In this document: piece after piece, positions 18,901 through 25,923 of the stretch
Layout: each line of letters opens with the position of its first letter
How positions within the stretch are numbered: position 1 is the stretch's first letter
From: Hydrotalea sandarakina
GTDB taxonomy: Bacteria; Bacteroidota; Bacteroidia; Chitinophagales; Chitinophagaceae
Assembly (NCBI RefSeq): GCF_003254115.1
Contig: NZ_QKZV01000007.1
Span: 1-64,000 of the forward strand
Length of the DNA stretch: 64,000 nucleotides
Reading direction: 5' to 3'
Notes under the pieces: model-generated
What the model was told of the DNA's origin: nothing
Databases searched by the model: none
What the model saw: the letters and a program-made list of their open reading frames with translations, nothing else
Translations under genes and position numbers: made by a program

Positions 18901-19341
18901 CCCGATCAAACTTATGCCTTCCAATCGTTGGCATTAAATATGCGTGGTTATAATCAAAATGTAGCCAATGGTAACAATGCTGTGGTTATTAATAGTGAAT
19001 TAAGGTTGCCCTTATTCTCAACTTTATTCAATAAGCCTATTAATAATGCATTCCTTCGCAATTTCCAGGTAATTCAATTTATTGATTTAGGTACTGCGTG
19101 GAATGGTAAATTCAATGGCATTCAACGGCCAACGGAAATATTCCCATCACCCAATCCGCAAGCCAATCCAATTAATGTTAGGATTGACGCAGGTGGTTTA
19201 GGCCCTTTTGCCGGTGGTTATGGATTTGGTGTGCGTAGCACTTTGCTGGGTTATTTTATTCGCGCTGACTTAGGCTGGCCAATGAAAGGAGTGTTCCGTG
19301 GTCCATCCGTTTTTTATTTATCGCTTGGTTTGGATTTCTAA
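15919..19341 (+). CDS. Large outer-membrane protein: degenerate peptidase-MA-like domain, TolB-like propeller, C-terminal barrel
   Basis: The product is 1140 residues, with a signal peptide ending near VFAQ. Residues about 30-290 resemble gluzincin (peptidase MA-like) domains. The position of the HExxH helix reads IREGIA (R140, E141, A144) and the third-ligand segment reads LPKWLTDGY (D175), so the zinc-binding histidines are missing. Residues about 300-600 contain TolB/WD40-like propeller repeats (WDGKGTRLLVIYWDKG, ILSAVKNGQTDLFIY, IIFSSNRPSP). From about 770 the sequence becomes beta-strand rich with alternating aromatics and ends in LSLGLDF, as in BamA/surface-antigen barrels. A role in surface protein or lipid handling is only a guess. 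Confidence 0.75.
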   Translation: MQMKLIHKVTIFFSFLLPVSVFAQVNMVEFGKNRVQYNQFKWKFYQSPNFNTYVTQGGTALGKFVSQVAEDNLPELEKFTEYSLQRRANIVVYNSYDDYKQSNIGLGIDWQNAGGLTKLVNNKIVVYFDGNHNHLRNQIREGIAKVLTDNILFGDDIGEFASNQALLDLPKWLTDGYVAYAAENWSTEKDDQLKSAMLSGKYNNFYQFAFDKPLLAGNAFWYYIAEHYRKENVTYFLYMARIYKSLNSASEKICKKKFKEVLDDFMQQMQDRYYKDIRQRRNAPKGVLSVSEDVSKNDYFRFQANPNPRSNNYAVVEFKKGVYKVKYVENFYDTKVLLDYGVRTNEGDINPNYPILAWDGKGTRLLVIYWDKGKIKMFVYDVLARYKRYKQDITGFEQITDASFMLDANTLILSAVKNGQTDLFIYKIDDQKVEQITNDVYDELYPSFVSFPNRSGIIFSSNRPSPNAPSNDTVLPSRYRFNIFLIDILNKSKTKQITQLTNLKYGNAKYPMQYNTNHFTFVSDENGIANRWAGFFSTQREGLDTLYYIGTELLRNPSTKELDSTLAAWRKPEPDSISYFQVYKDSTYTFPITNYQSSLLESRVAGNNDQVSETRQEGDFKYLYKLKVDATALNRRNVNARPTQYMQEVMQADKIAQGKPLNFAAANNKNNKKQPVVVDTVRHAPKNFFQNEFANDTTNTANNAEIAGNAGNSDLANVTGSNQQHNYIQQTKLFNYRLKFSADYLLAGVTNNILVNRFQPYAGGAGPIQLNNGSAINWSFRAGVSDLMEDIKFIGGIRFGTTLKDKDFFFSFQNLKHRVDWGITYYRSTQSNFFNTTPYDNQLYTNLYQFNVAYPFDQVRSLRATFGLRKDLGVIKPADQFSLKVSDTSAQYLVGHIEYVYDNTINPAQNIWNGLRWKVYFDMTEPIAGTTGGSGNQTYNVGFDARNYYKIYRNFIWATRAAGDFSFGNQKIIYYLGGTDGWVNPKFNSANQPAPDQTYAFQSLALNMRGYNQNVANGNNAVVINSELRLPLFSTLFNKPINNAFLRNFQVIQFIDLGTAWNGKFNGIQRPTEIFPSPNPQANPINVRIDAGGLGPFAGGYGFGVRSTLLGYFIRADLGWPMKGVFRGPSVFYLSLGLDF

Positions 19342-19375
19342 TCATTGAAGTTTTTCAATTCAATAATTGCATCAT

Positions 19376-19418
19376 AAAAATCCACGTAAGTTTATTTTTA
19401 ACAATGCGTGGATTTTTT
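19376..19418. terminator. Bidirectional terminator
   Basis: An 11-bp stem (19376-19386 with 19407-19417) with a 20-nt loop has A- and T-runs at its base on both sides. It serves the convergent barrel-protein and dgkA-like genes and overlaps the stop codon of the latter. Confidence 0.7.
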
Positions 19419-19779
19419 ATGTGGTAATTAAAGCGTATATCTTTGGAATAAAAATAAGGCAGCCAATAATGGCACTAATGCATGAAGCCCACAAAACAGC
19501 ACCTGCAGCAATATCTTTAATGGTTTTAATGTTTGGCTGAAATTGAACGGTAATTTGGTTACATGTTTTTTCAATAGCCGTATTCAACATTTCTAATGCT
19601 ATTACCAGTGCTATACAAATTAAAATGAATATCCATTCCGTTTTTGAAACATGTAAAACTATACCAAGTAGGATGGCTGCCAAGGCAATGCAACCTTGAA
19701 TTTTGGCATTTCTCTCATATTTAAAAAATAAATAAATTCCTGTTGCTGCTAAGTGTAACGCTTTCCAAAATATTTTCAT
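19417..19779 (-). CDS. dgkA: Diacylglycerol kinase / undecaprenol kinase family protein (DgkA)
   Basis: This small integral membrane kinase has 120 residues and three transmembrane segments. The family signature ALEMLNTAIEKTCN supplies the catalytic glutamate and NTAIE motif (about 61-70). IKDIAAGAVL is the conserved KD.AAGAV motif of the third helix. Enzymes of this type phosphorylate diacylglycerol or, in many bacteria, undecaprenol to recycle the lipid carrier for cell-wall synthesis. Which one applies cannot be read from sequence alone. An N-terminal basic stretch (KYERNAKIQ) precedes the first membrane helix. The gene is single on its strand here. Confidence 0.93.
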   Translation of the reverse strand: MKIFWKALHLAATGIYLFFKYERNAKIQGCIALAAILLGIVLHVSKTEWIFILICIALVIALEMLNTAIEKTCNQITVQFQPNIKTIKDIAAGAVLWASCISAIIGCLIFIPKIYALITT

Positions 19780-20012
19780 AACTTATTAATTTTAGCTTAA
19801 AACACTGTGTTTAAAAATAAAATATTTTCCTGCTCTTTTCAAATCATTACCCCACATAAATTAATTAAATGAATTATATTTTGTATTATTTCGATTTTTT
19901 ACAATAAGCAGCATTCAAATCATTTAACTTATCTTTCCACAAAATAATCATCATTCATAACACTTAAAAGTGCTGTTGTGATTTATGTCTCATTTTACAA
20001 TACGCTATCCTT

Positions 20013-20020
20013 TAATTTTG
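20013..20020 (+). promoter_or_regulatory. -7 element before the DUF5686 gene
   Basis: TAATTTTG fits TAnnTTTG exactly and ends only 4 bp before the ATG at 20025. The transcript would then begin at or next to the start codon. No TTG stands at the ideal upstream distance. Confidence 0.4.
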
Positions 20021-20024
20021 CAGT

Positions 20025-22520
20025 ATGATATGGCATGCAGCTAAGAAAATCCTGTTGAGTGTATTGATGTTGGTATTATTCAATACGCTGGCTACAGCAC
20101 AAATAATTAAAATTAGCGGAGTTATTGTTGATAAACAAAGTGATGAACCTATCCCTTTTTCTACAGCAGTATTTAAATTAAGTGGACAAGGGGTACTAAC
20201 AGACTCATCAGGCAAATTTTCATTTACTTCCGGTCAGTGGAGTCATAATGATACTTTGCAAATCAGCAGTGTGGGTTATAAGAATGTGCTAATTCCTGCG
20301 TCCTTATTTAAAGATTCAGCTTTTTTTACCGTTAAAATGGAATTACTTCCCAGTACTGATGTAGTGGTAAAAAGCAAGTATAATCGCGCTTTATGGTTTT
20401 GGCGAAAAATTATGCAGCACAAACCTGAACACGATAGAACCCACTGGAAAAACTATTATTACGAAGCTTACAATAAATTGGAATTAGATATTGCCAATAT
20501 TAATACCGAAAAACTGTCCAAAAATTTTTTAGTTAAACCCCTCAATTTTGTTTTTAATTATATTGATTCTACTTCCGAAGAAAAGCCTTTTTTACCTGCT
20601 TATTTAACCGAAACTATTTCCGATTATTACCATCAAAATAATCCTGTTCGTTCTCGCGAAATTATAAAAGCTACAAAAACCAATGGTATTGATAATGAAA
20701 GCCTGATTAAACAACTGGGTAATATGTACCAAATAGTTGATATATATGCCAATACCATTCCTGTATTTAATCGTTCTTTCATTGGCCCGTTTAATGAAAG
20801 GGCTGATAAGTTTTACAATTTTAAATTGTTAGATACGCAATACCTCAATCACCGTCGTTTAGTGCATTTTAAGTTTACGCCTAAACATAAGGGTGAAGAT
20901 TTATTTGATGGTGATTGTTGGGTTAATGATACCAGTTTTGCCATTCAAAAAATTACTTTACGGCCTGCCGTTGATGTAAATTTAAATTTTGTAAGTGGGC
21001 TGACTTTAATTCAGGAATATCGCTTAATTGATGATAGTATTTGGTTTTTATCGAAAGATAAATTTGTTGTAGATATTTCCCCATTGGGAAAAAATAAACT
21101 GGCATTTAAAGGCCGGAAAACAACCACCTATAGGAAGGTTTTATTAAACAGCCCCTATGTTACTCAAATGCTCGATTCTGCTAAAACCCCTAGTGAGGTA
21201 GATTTGTTACCCAATGTTACCAATTTGCCCGATTCTTTTTGGGTTACGCATCGACACGAGGAATTAAACAAAAGTGAAAAAACAGTTTATGCACTACTTG
21301 ATACATTAGAAAAAAATGTAACTTACATTCGTTATAGAAACGCATTAGAATTTTTGGCAAAGGGATATAAAGATGTTGGTAATTTTCGGATTGGTCCTTG
21401 GTGGTATTGGTTAAGTGGAAATCCATATGAAGGAATAAGAACAAGATTTGATGTAGAAACCAACAGGGGCTTTAATGAACATTGGTATGCGCACACTTAT
21501 TTAGCTTATGGTTTTAAAGATCAGGGCCTAAAGGGACTCGGCGAAATTCGGTATCAGTTTAGCAGGCAGCCTTGGAGCTATATTAATTTAAAATACCGTA
21601 ACGATTTAGATAACGGACAAATGTATGCCGATGAAATGGGTACGGACAATATTTTTGCTACCATATTCAGACGCCCCAATATTCCCTTTAAATATCAGCG
21701 ATCCGAAGAATGGAATTTAGAATATTATGCTTCTACTAATTCCGGTTTTGGTTTTGGAACTTCTTTAACTTCAAAGCAATATCAAGCAGTATTAAACTTG
21801 CCGGGTAAACAATACTTCCCAACCACCAATGGCGGCACGCCTTTAAAAACATTTGAGGCCGGTTTCAGTGTGCGTTATGCTTATGATGAACGTACTTTGG
21901 TAAGCAATTTTACACAATACAGCTTAGGTAGCGATTATCCTATTGTTTTGTTCAATTATGTGCATGGCTTTCCAGGGGTTTTGCATAGCAGTTATACCTA
22001 TGATAAGGTTAGCTTATCTGTTTCAGATAATTTGAAAATTGCTCCTTTTGGTTATTTGTATTACAATTTATATGGTGGTAAAATTTTTGGAACCGCACCC
22101 TATCAGTTTCTTGAAATACATCCGGGTAATGAACAATATTATTACAACAAATATGCTTTTAGTTTAATGAACCGTTTTGAATATGTAAGCGATGAATATG
22201 CAGGTGTTAATATTGAACACATTATTGGTAATGGTTTATTCCGTTTAACCTCATTTACCCGTAAACTAAAGCTACGCCAATTATGGACTTTTAAAGCTGT
22301 AGTGGGTAATCTGAGCCAAGCTAATCAACAATTAAATTATGTGGGTAATGCGCCATTTAAATCATTAGGCGGCAATGTTTATACAGAATTGGGAACAGGA
22401 ATTGATAATATTTTTAAATTATTCAGGGTTGATTTTATTTGGCGTTTATCACCAACACCTGCTGTTAATGAAACCGTTAATAAATTTGGTGTATTTGGCA
22501 GTTTCCGTATTTCATTCTAA
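20025..22520 (+). CDS. DUF5686 and carboxypeptidase-regulatory-like domain outer-membrane protein
   Basis: The product is 831 residues with a signal peptide (about 1-26, TATAQ). A carboxypeptidase-like regulatory (CarboxypepD_reg-like) beta-sandwich follows at about 30-110, with ISGVIVDKQSDEPIPFSTAVF, GVLTDSSGKFSF and LQISSVGYK. The rest is the DUF5686 region: KNYYYEAYNKLELDI, GDCWVNDTSFAIQKI, and a C-terminal barrel-like part ending in RISF. The plug-like domain plus barrel resembles TonB-dependent receptors, but the TonB-box plug is absent. The family is confined mainly to Bacteroidota and has no assigned function. It is convergent with pyrD, with only 10 bp between their stop codons and no clear terminator. 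Confidence 0.85.
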   Translation: MIWHAAKKILLSVLMLVLFNTLATAQIIKISGVIVDKQSDEPIPFSTAVFKLSGQGVLTDSSGKFSFTSGQWSHNDTLQISSVGYKNVLIPASLFKDSAFFTVKMELLPSTDVVVKSKYNRALWFWRKIMQHKPEHDRTHWKNYYYEAYNKLELDIANINTEKLSKNFLVKPLNFVFNYIDSTSEEKPFLPAYLTETISDYYHQNNPVRSREIIKATKTNGIDNESLIKQLGNMYQIVDIYANTIPVFNRSFIGPFNERADKFYNFKLLDTQYLNHRRLVHFKFTPKHKGEDLFDGDCWVNDTSFAIQKITLRPAVDVNLNFVSGLTLIQEYRLIDDSIWFLSKDKFVVDISPLGKNKLAFKGRKTTTYRKVLLNSPYVTQMLDSAKTPSEVDLLPNVTNLPDSFWVTHRHEELNKSEKTVYALLDTLEKNVTYIRYRNALEFLAKGYKDVGNFRIGPWWYWLSGNPYEGIRTRFDVETNRGFNEHWYAHTYLAYGFKDQGLKGLGEIRYQFSRQPWSYINLKYRNDLDNGQMYADEMGTDNIFATIFRRPNIPFKYQRSEEWNLEYYASTNSGFGFGTSLTSKQYQAVLNLPGKQYFPTTNGGTPLKTFEAGFSVRYAYDERTLVSNFTQYSLGSDYPIVLFNYVHGFPGVLHSSYTYDKVSLSVSDNLKIAPFGYLYYNLYGGKIFGTAPYQFLEIHPGNEQYYYNKYAFSLMNRFEYVSDEYAGVNIEHIIGNGLFRLTSFTRKLKLRQLWTFKAVVGNLSQANQQLNYVGNAPFKSLGGNVYTELGTGIDNIFKLFRVDFIWRLSPTPAVNETVNKFGVFGSFRISF

Positions 22521-22530
22521 CATTAAAAAT

Positions 22531-23589
22531 TTATTCACTTTGCAAAATGGTTTTGCAAATATTTTTGGCAATACCGGGTCCTTCATAAATAAAACCGGTC
22601 CATACTTGTATTAATGATGCACCCATTTTTATTTTTTCAACTGCTTGTTCACCTGTAAAAATACCACCACTTCCAATAATAGGTAAACGGTGTTGGGTTT
22701 GTGTAGCAACATAACTTAGAATGGTGTTACTTTTTTGGTATAAGGGTGCCCCACTTAAGCCACCGGCACCAATTGCATCAATTTGCGCTTTTGAAGTATG
22801 CAATAAAGTTTCTCTTCCAATTGTGGTATTACTAACTACCAATCCGGAAAGTTGTGTTTGTTCTGCTAATTCAATAATGTCATCAATTGCTTGATTACTT
22901 AAATCGGGGGCAATTTTAAGTAAAATGGGTTTAGGTTTTGTTTTACCATAATTGGCGTTTTGTACTTTGCTTACAATTTCACGTAACGCCTCTTTTTCTT
23001 GTAAAGCCCGCAGTCCGGGAGTGTTGGGTGAACTAACATTTAACACAAAATAATCTGCTGTATCATACAAGCTATTAAAGCATAAGCAATAATCTAAACT
23101 CGCTTCTTCATTAGGGGTATCTTTATTTTTACCTATGTTGGCACCAACAATTAAGTTTGATGGATGTTTTGTGTTGGTTTTATTTCGCCACATGGCAAGT
23201 CTTTCTTGAATGGCAACAACGCCATCATTATTGAAGCCCATGCGATTGATTAAAGCTTTATCTTTTGTAAGTCGGAATAACCGAGGTTTTTCATTGCCTG
23301 ATTGTGGCTTGGGTGTAACTGTACCAATTTCAACAAAGCCAAATCCCAAACAATCCAATGCACCAAGATAAATAGCATTTTTATCAAAACCTGCACCTAA
23401 CCCAACAGGATTTTTAAAAGTTAATCCCCAAAGTTTTTTTTCTAATTTAGGATGGTTGTATGAGCAATTTTGTTGAATAATTTTTTTTATTGGTGCAAAT
23501 CTGCAACCCATTTGTAAACTATTCATTGCAAAATAGTGCGCCTTTTCAGGTTCCAGTTGAAACATTAAATTTCTTAAAAATGTGTACAT
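22531..23589 (-). CDS. pyrD: Quinone-dependent dihydroorotate dehydrogenase (class 2)
   Basis: This 352-residue FMN enzyme oxidises dihydroorotate to orotate in pyrimidine synthesis and passes electrons to membrane quinone. The N-terminal helical extension (about 1-40, LRNLMFQLEPEKAHYFAM) is the membrane-associating feature of class 2. FMN/substrate motifs include NPVGLGAGFDKN, RMGFNN and NVSSPNTPGLR, whose serine is the class 2 catalytic base. Further motifs are KIAPDLS, SNTT, GGLSGAPL and IGSGGIFTG. Length is normal. The gene is monocistronic and convergent with the DUF5686 gene. Confidence 0.96.
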   Translation of the reverse strand: MYTFLRNLMFQLEPEKAHYFAMNSLQMGCRFAPIKKIIQQNCSYNHPKLEKKLWGLTFKNPVGLGAGFDKNAIYLGALDCLGFGFVEIGTVTPKPQSGNEKPRLFRLTKDKALINRMGFNNDGVVAIQERLAMWRNKTNTKHPSNLIVGANIGKNKDTPNEEASLDYCLCFNSLYDTADYFVLNVSSPNTPGLRALQEKEALREIVSKVQNANYGKTKPKPILLKIAPDLSNQAIDDIIELAEQTQLSGLVVSNTTIGRETLLHTSKAQIDAIGAGGLSGAPLYQKSNTILSYVATQTQHRLPIIGSGGIFTGEQAVEKIKMGASLIQVWTGFIYEGPGIAKNICKTILQSE

Positions 23590-23730
23590 ACTGCGAAGAT
23601 AATATGGCGAATTTTAACGCCGGAATAATTTCTAACTCCGGCTTATCATATTATTCCGTTGCATCATTAATGTTGCCTGCTGATCGGAAATCTTTAACAC
23701 AAAGCGACTAAAATTTCATGAAATATTTAG

Positions 23731-23760
23731 TTGCATAAACAACTTTATTTGTTACATTTG
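23731..23760 (+). promoter_or_regulatory. Thiolase promoter (Bacteroidota sigma-70 type)
   Basis: TTG at 23731-23733, exactly 19 nt, then TACATTTG at 23753-23760: a perfect match to the Bacteroidota housekeeping consensus. The predicted transcript start is near 23766, 13 nt before the ATG. It also shows that an in-frame TTG at 23731 is promoter, not a start codon. Confidence 0.8.
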
Positions 23761-23778
23761 AACAGTAAATTATTTGTT

Positions 23779-24954
23779 ATGCAGGAAGCCTACATTGTAG
23801 CCGGTTTTAGAACAGCAGTTACTAAAAGCAAAAAAGGGGGATTTCGTTTTTATCGTCCCGATGATTTAGCTGTTGAAGTAATAAAAGGTTTAATGGCATC
23901 AGTACCACAATTAGATTATAAAAGAGTGGATGACGTTATTGTTGGTAATGCTGTGCCCGAAGCGGAACAAGGTTTGCAATTTGGAAGAATTATTGCGGCC
24001 AAAGCGCTTGGTATTGAAGTAGCGGGTATTACTATAAATCGTTATTGTGCAAGTGGTTTAGAAAGTATAGCAATGGCTACTGCTAAAATACGCACCGGTA
24101 TGGCCGATTGCATTATTGCCGGTGGAACTGAGAGTATGAGTTTAGTGCCGACGACAGGTTGGAAAACAGTGCCTTCGTACAATATTGCTAAAGATGAACC
24201 CGACTATTATCTAAGTATGGGCTTAACTGCAGAAGCTGTTTCAAAAGAATTTAATGTTACTCGTGAAGCACAAGATGAGTTTGCTTATTATTCACACCAA
24301 AAAGCGAAAGTAGCCATTGAAAATGGTTATTTTAAATCAGGCATATTGCCTATTTCTGTTCAAGAAACTTATGTAAATGAAAAGGGTAAAAAAGCTGTTC
24401 GCAGTTTTGTAGTAGATACTGATGAGGGATTAAGAGCCGATACAACAATGGAAGGCCTTGCTAAACTAAAGCCTGCATTTGCTTTAAATGGAACGGTTAC
24501 TGCAGGAAATTCTTCACAAACCAGTGATGGTGCTGCTTTTACAATTGTAATGAGCGAGAAAATGATGAATGAATTGGGCTTAAAGCCTTTGGGCAGATTG
24601 GTCAATTGCGCAAGTGCCGGCGTACATCCACGCATTATGGGAATAGGGCCGGTTGCTGCTGTGCCTAAAGTATTAAAACAAGCAGGTATTAGTTTAAGTG
24701 ATATTGATTTAATAGAATTGAATGAAGCTTTTGCCGCACAATCTGTTGCAGTTATTCGCGAACTGGGACTTGATCCGCAAAAAGTAAATATTAATGGGGG
24801 AGCCATTGCCTTGGGCCATCCTTTGGGTTGTACAGGTGCTAAATTAACCATACAAATTTTAAACGATTTGCAACGGCTAAATAAAAAGTATGGTATGGTT
24901 ACTGCTTGCGTAGGAGGTGGTCAAGGTATTGCTGGAATTATTGAACGATTATAA
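23779..24954 (+). CDS. Acetyl-CoA acyltransferase (thiolase)
   Basis: This 391-residue thiolase either cleaves 3-ketoacyl-CoA to acetyl-CoA and a shortened acyl-CoA, or condenses two acetyl-CoA. Catalytic residues are Cys90 in NRYCASGLES, the histidine in ALGHPLGCTGAK and the C-terminal cysteine in CVGGGQG. The substrate-binding NEAFAAQ motif is present. Sequence style (RTAVTKSKKGGFRFYRPDDLA, AEQGLQFGR) is closer to the FadA/acetyl-CoA C-acyltransferase branch of beta-oxidation than to biosynthetic AtoB. The hydratase/dehydrogenase partner (FadB/FadJ type) is not adjacent. The start at 23779 was chosen because the perfect promoter lies directly upstream. Confidence 0.94.
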   Translation: MQEAYIVAGFRTAVTKSKKGGFRFYRPDDLAVEVIKGLMASVPQLDYKRVDDVIVGNAVPEAEQGLQFGRIIAAKALGIEVAGITINRYCASGLESIAMATAKIRTGMADCIIAGGTESMSLVPTTGWKTVPSYNIAKDEPDYYLSMGLTAEAVSKEFNVTREAQDEFAYYSHQKAKVAIENGYFKSGILPISVQETYVNEKGKKAVRSFVVDTDEGLRADTTMEGLAKLKPAFALNGTVTAGNSSQTSDGAAFTIVMSEKMMNELGLKPLGRLVNCASAGVHPRIMGIGPVAAVPKVLKQAGISLSDIDLIELNEAFAAQSVAVIRELGLDPQKVNINGGAIALGHPLGCTGAKLTIQILNDLQRLNKKYGMVTACVGGGQGIAGIIERL

Positions 24955-25003
24955 ATAGTTTACCTAAACAAAACAGACAGAAAAATAATATTATTTTTTT
25001 ATA

Positions 25004-25021
25004 AAATGATTTAAATCATTT
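25004..25021. promoter_or_regulatory. Fnr/Crp-like palindrome upstream of the universal stress gene
   Basis: The 18-bp sequence AAATGATTTAAATCATTT is a perfect palindrome. Its core TGAT-N4-ATCA equals the inner part of the Fnr box (TTGAT-N4-ATCAA). It overlaps the first bases of the -33 element at 25020 and is centred about 42 bp before the predicted transcript start, the class II activator position for Crp/Fnr proteins. Confidence 0.5.
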
Positions 25022-25049
25022 GCAGAGCCAATTCCATGTATTAACTTTA
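25020..25049 (+). promoter_or_regulatory. Universal stress gene promoter
   Basis: TTG at 25020-25022, 19 nt, then TAACTTTA at 25042-25049 (7 of 8 to TAnnTTTG). The predicted start is near 25055, leaving a leader of about 13 nt before the ATG at 25068. Confidence 0.7.
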
Positions 25050-25067
25050 GTGAACAAAAGTTAACAT

Positions 25068-25907
25068 ATGAAAACTATTTTAGTTCCCACCGATTTTTCT
25101 GAAACAGCCAAACATGCCGCTATTTATGCTATGGAAGTGGCAAAACAAGTGAATGCCGAAAAGGTTATTCTTTATAACACTTACCAAACTATGGTTACAG
25201 TAGGAGCTGATCCATTAATTCCTGCTGTTGATACAGTGAGCATTGAAAATTTGGAACAAGGAAGCAAAACAGGTTTAGAAAATTTAAAATTTGTATTGTT
25301 AGCTTATCAGTCTCCACATGTTACCATTGAAACTATTTCCGAATTTAATTTTTTAACAGATGGCATTAAAGGTGTCTGCGAAAAAATGAATATTGATTTA
25401 ATTATTATGGGTATTACTGGTGGTGATGCTATTGAAGAAAATTTATTTGGAAGTAATACCATCAATGTTGCCAAGCATGTGCACGTGCCTGTTATTATTG
25501 TGCCCAAACATGCCCCGATAAAGCCAATAGAAAAAGTTTTGTTTTTAAGCGACTTTCAACAAGTGGTTGAAACTACACCGGCTAAACCTATATTGAATAT
25601 TTTAGATGCTACACATGCAGCTTTATATGTTATGAACATTGATAAAGATAATAGCCATTTTACCCCCGATACACCTCATCAAAGCTTAATGCTGCATAAC
25701 TTGTTGCATCAATACAACCCGGAATATCATTTTGTAGATAGCGATAATTTTATGGAGGCTACCAATACGTTCGTGCATCAACATAAAATTGATTTATTAA
25801 TTACTATACCTAAACGGCGCAGTTTTTTTGATACAATATTCAAACGCAGTCATACCAAAATGATGGCTTTTCATAGCAATGTGCCTTTAATGGTTGTACA
25901 CGATTAG
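25068..25907 (+). CDS. Universal stress protein with tandem UspA domains
   Basis: The product is 279 residues with two UspA folds in tandem. The first is complete (about 1-148). It starts with ILVPTDFSETAKHAAIYAMEVA and ends with the nucleotide-loop region IIMGITGGD...LFGSNTINVAKHVHVPVIIVP. The second (about 150-279) is shorter, and its loop (HTKMMAFHSNVPLMVVH) lacks the glycine-rich ATP signature, so only the first domain is likely to bind nucleotide. Such proteins respond to starvation, low oxygen or redox stress. The upstream Fnr-like palindrome fits oxygen or redox control. No other stress gene is adjacent. Confidence 0.93.
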   Translation: MKTILVPTDFSETAKHAAIYAMEVAKQVNAEKVILYNTYQTMVTVGADPLIPAVDTVSIENLEQGSKTGLENLKFVLLAYQSPHVTIETISEFNFLTDGIKGVCEKMNIDLIIMGITGGDAIEENLFGSNTINVAKHVHVPVIIVPKHAPIKPIEKVLFLSDFQQVVETTPAKPILNILDATHAALYVMNIDKDNSHFTPDTPHQSLMLHNLLHQYNPEYHFVDSDNFMEATNTFVHQHKIDLLITIPKRRSFFDTIFKRSHTKMMAFHSNVPLMVVHD

Positions 25908-25923
25908 CGCATATTTATATACA

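Noticed and set aside
23619-23642. GCCGGA/TCCGGC 6-bp hairpin between pyrD and the thiolase
   Set aside because: Short stem, 12-nt loop, no T-run on either strand and outside both promoter cores; may be chance.
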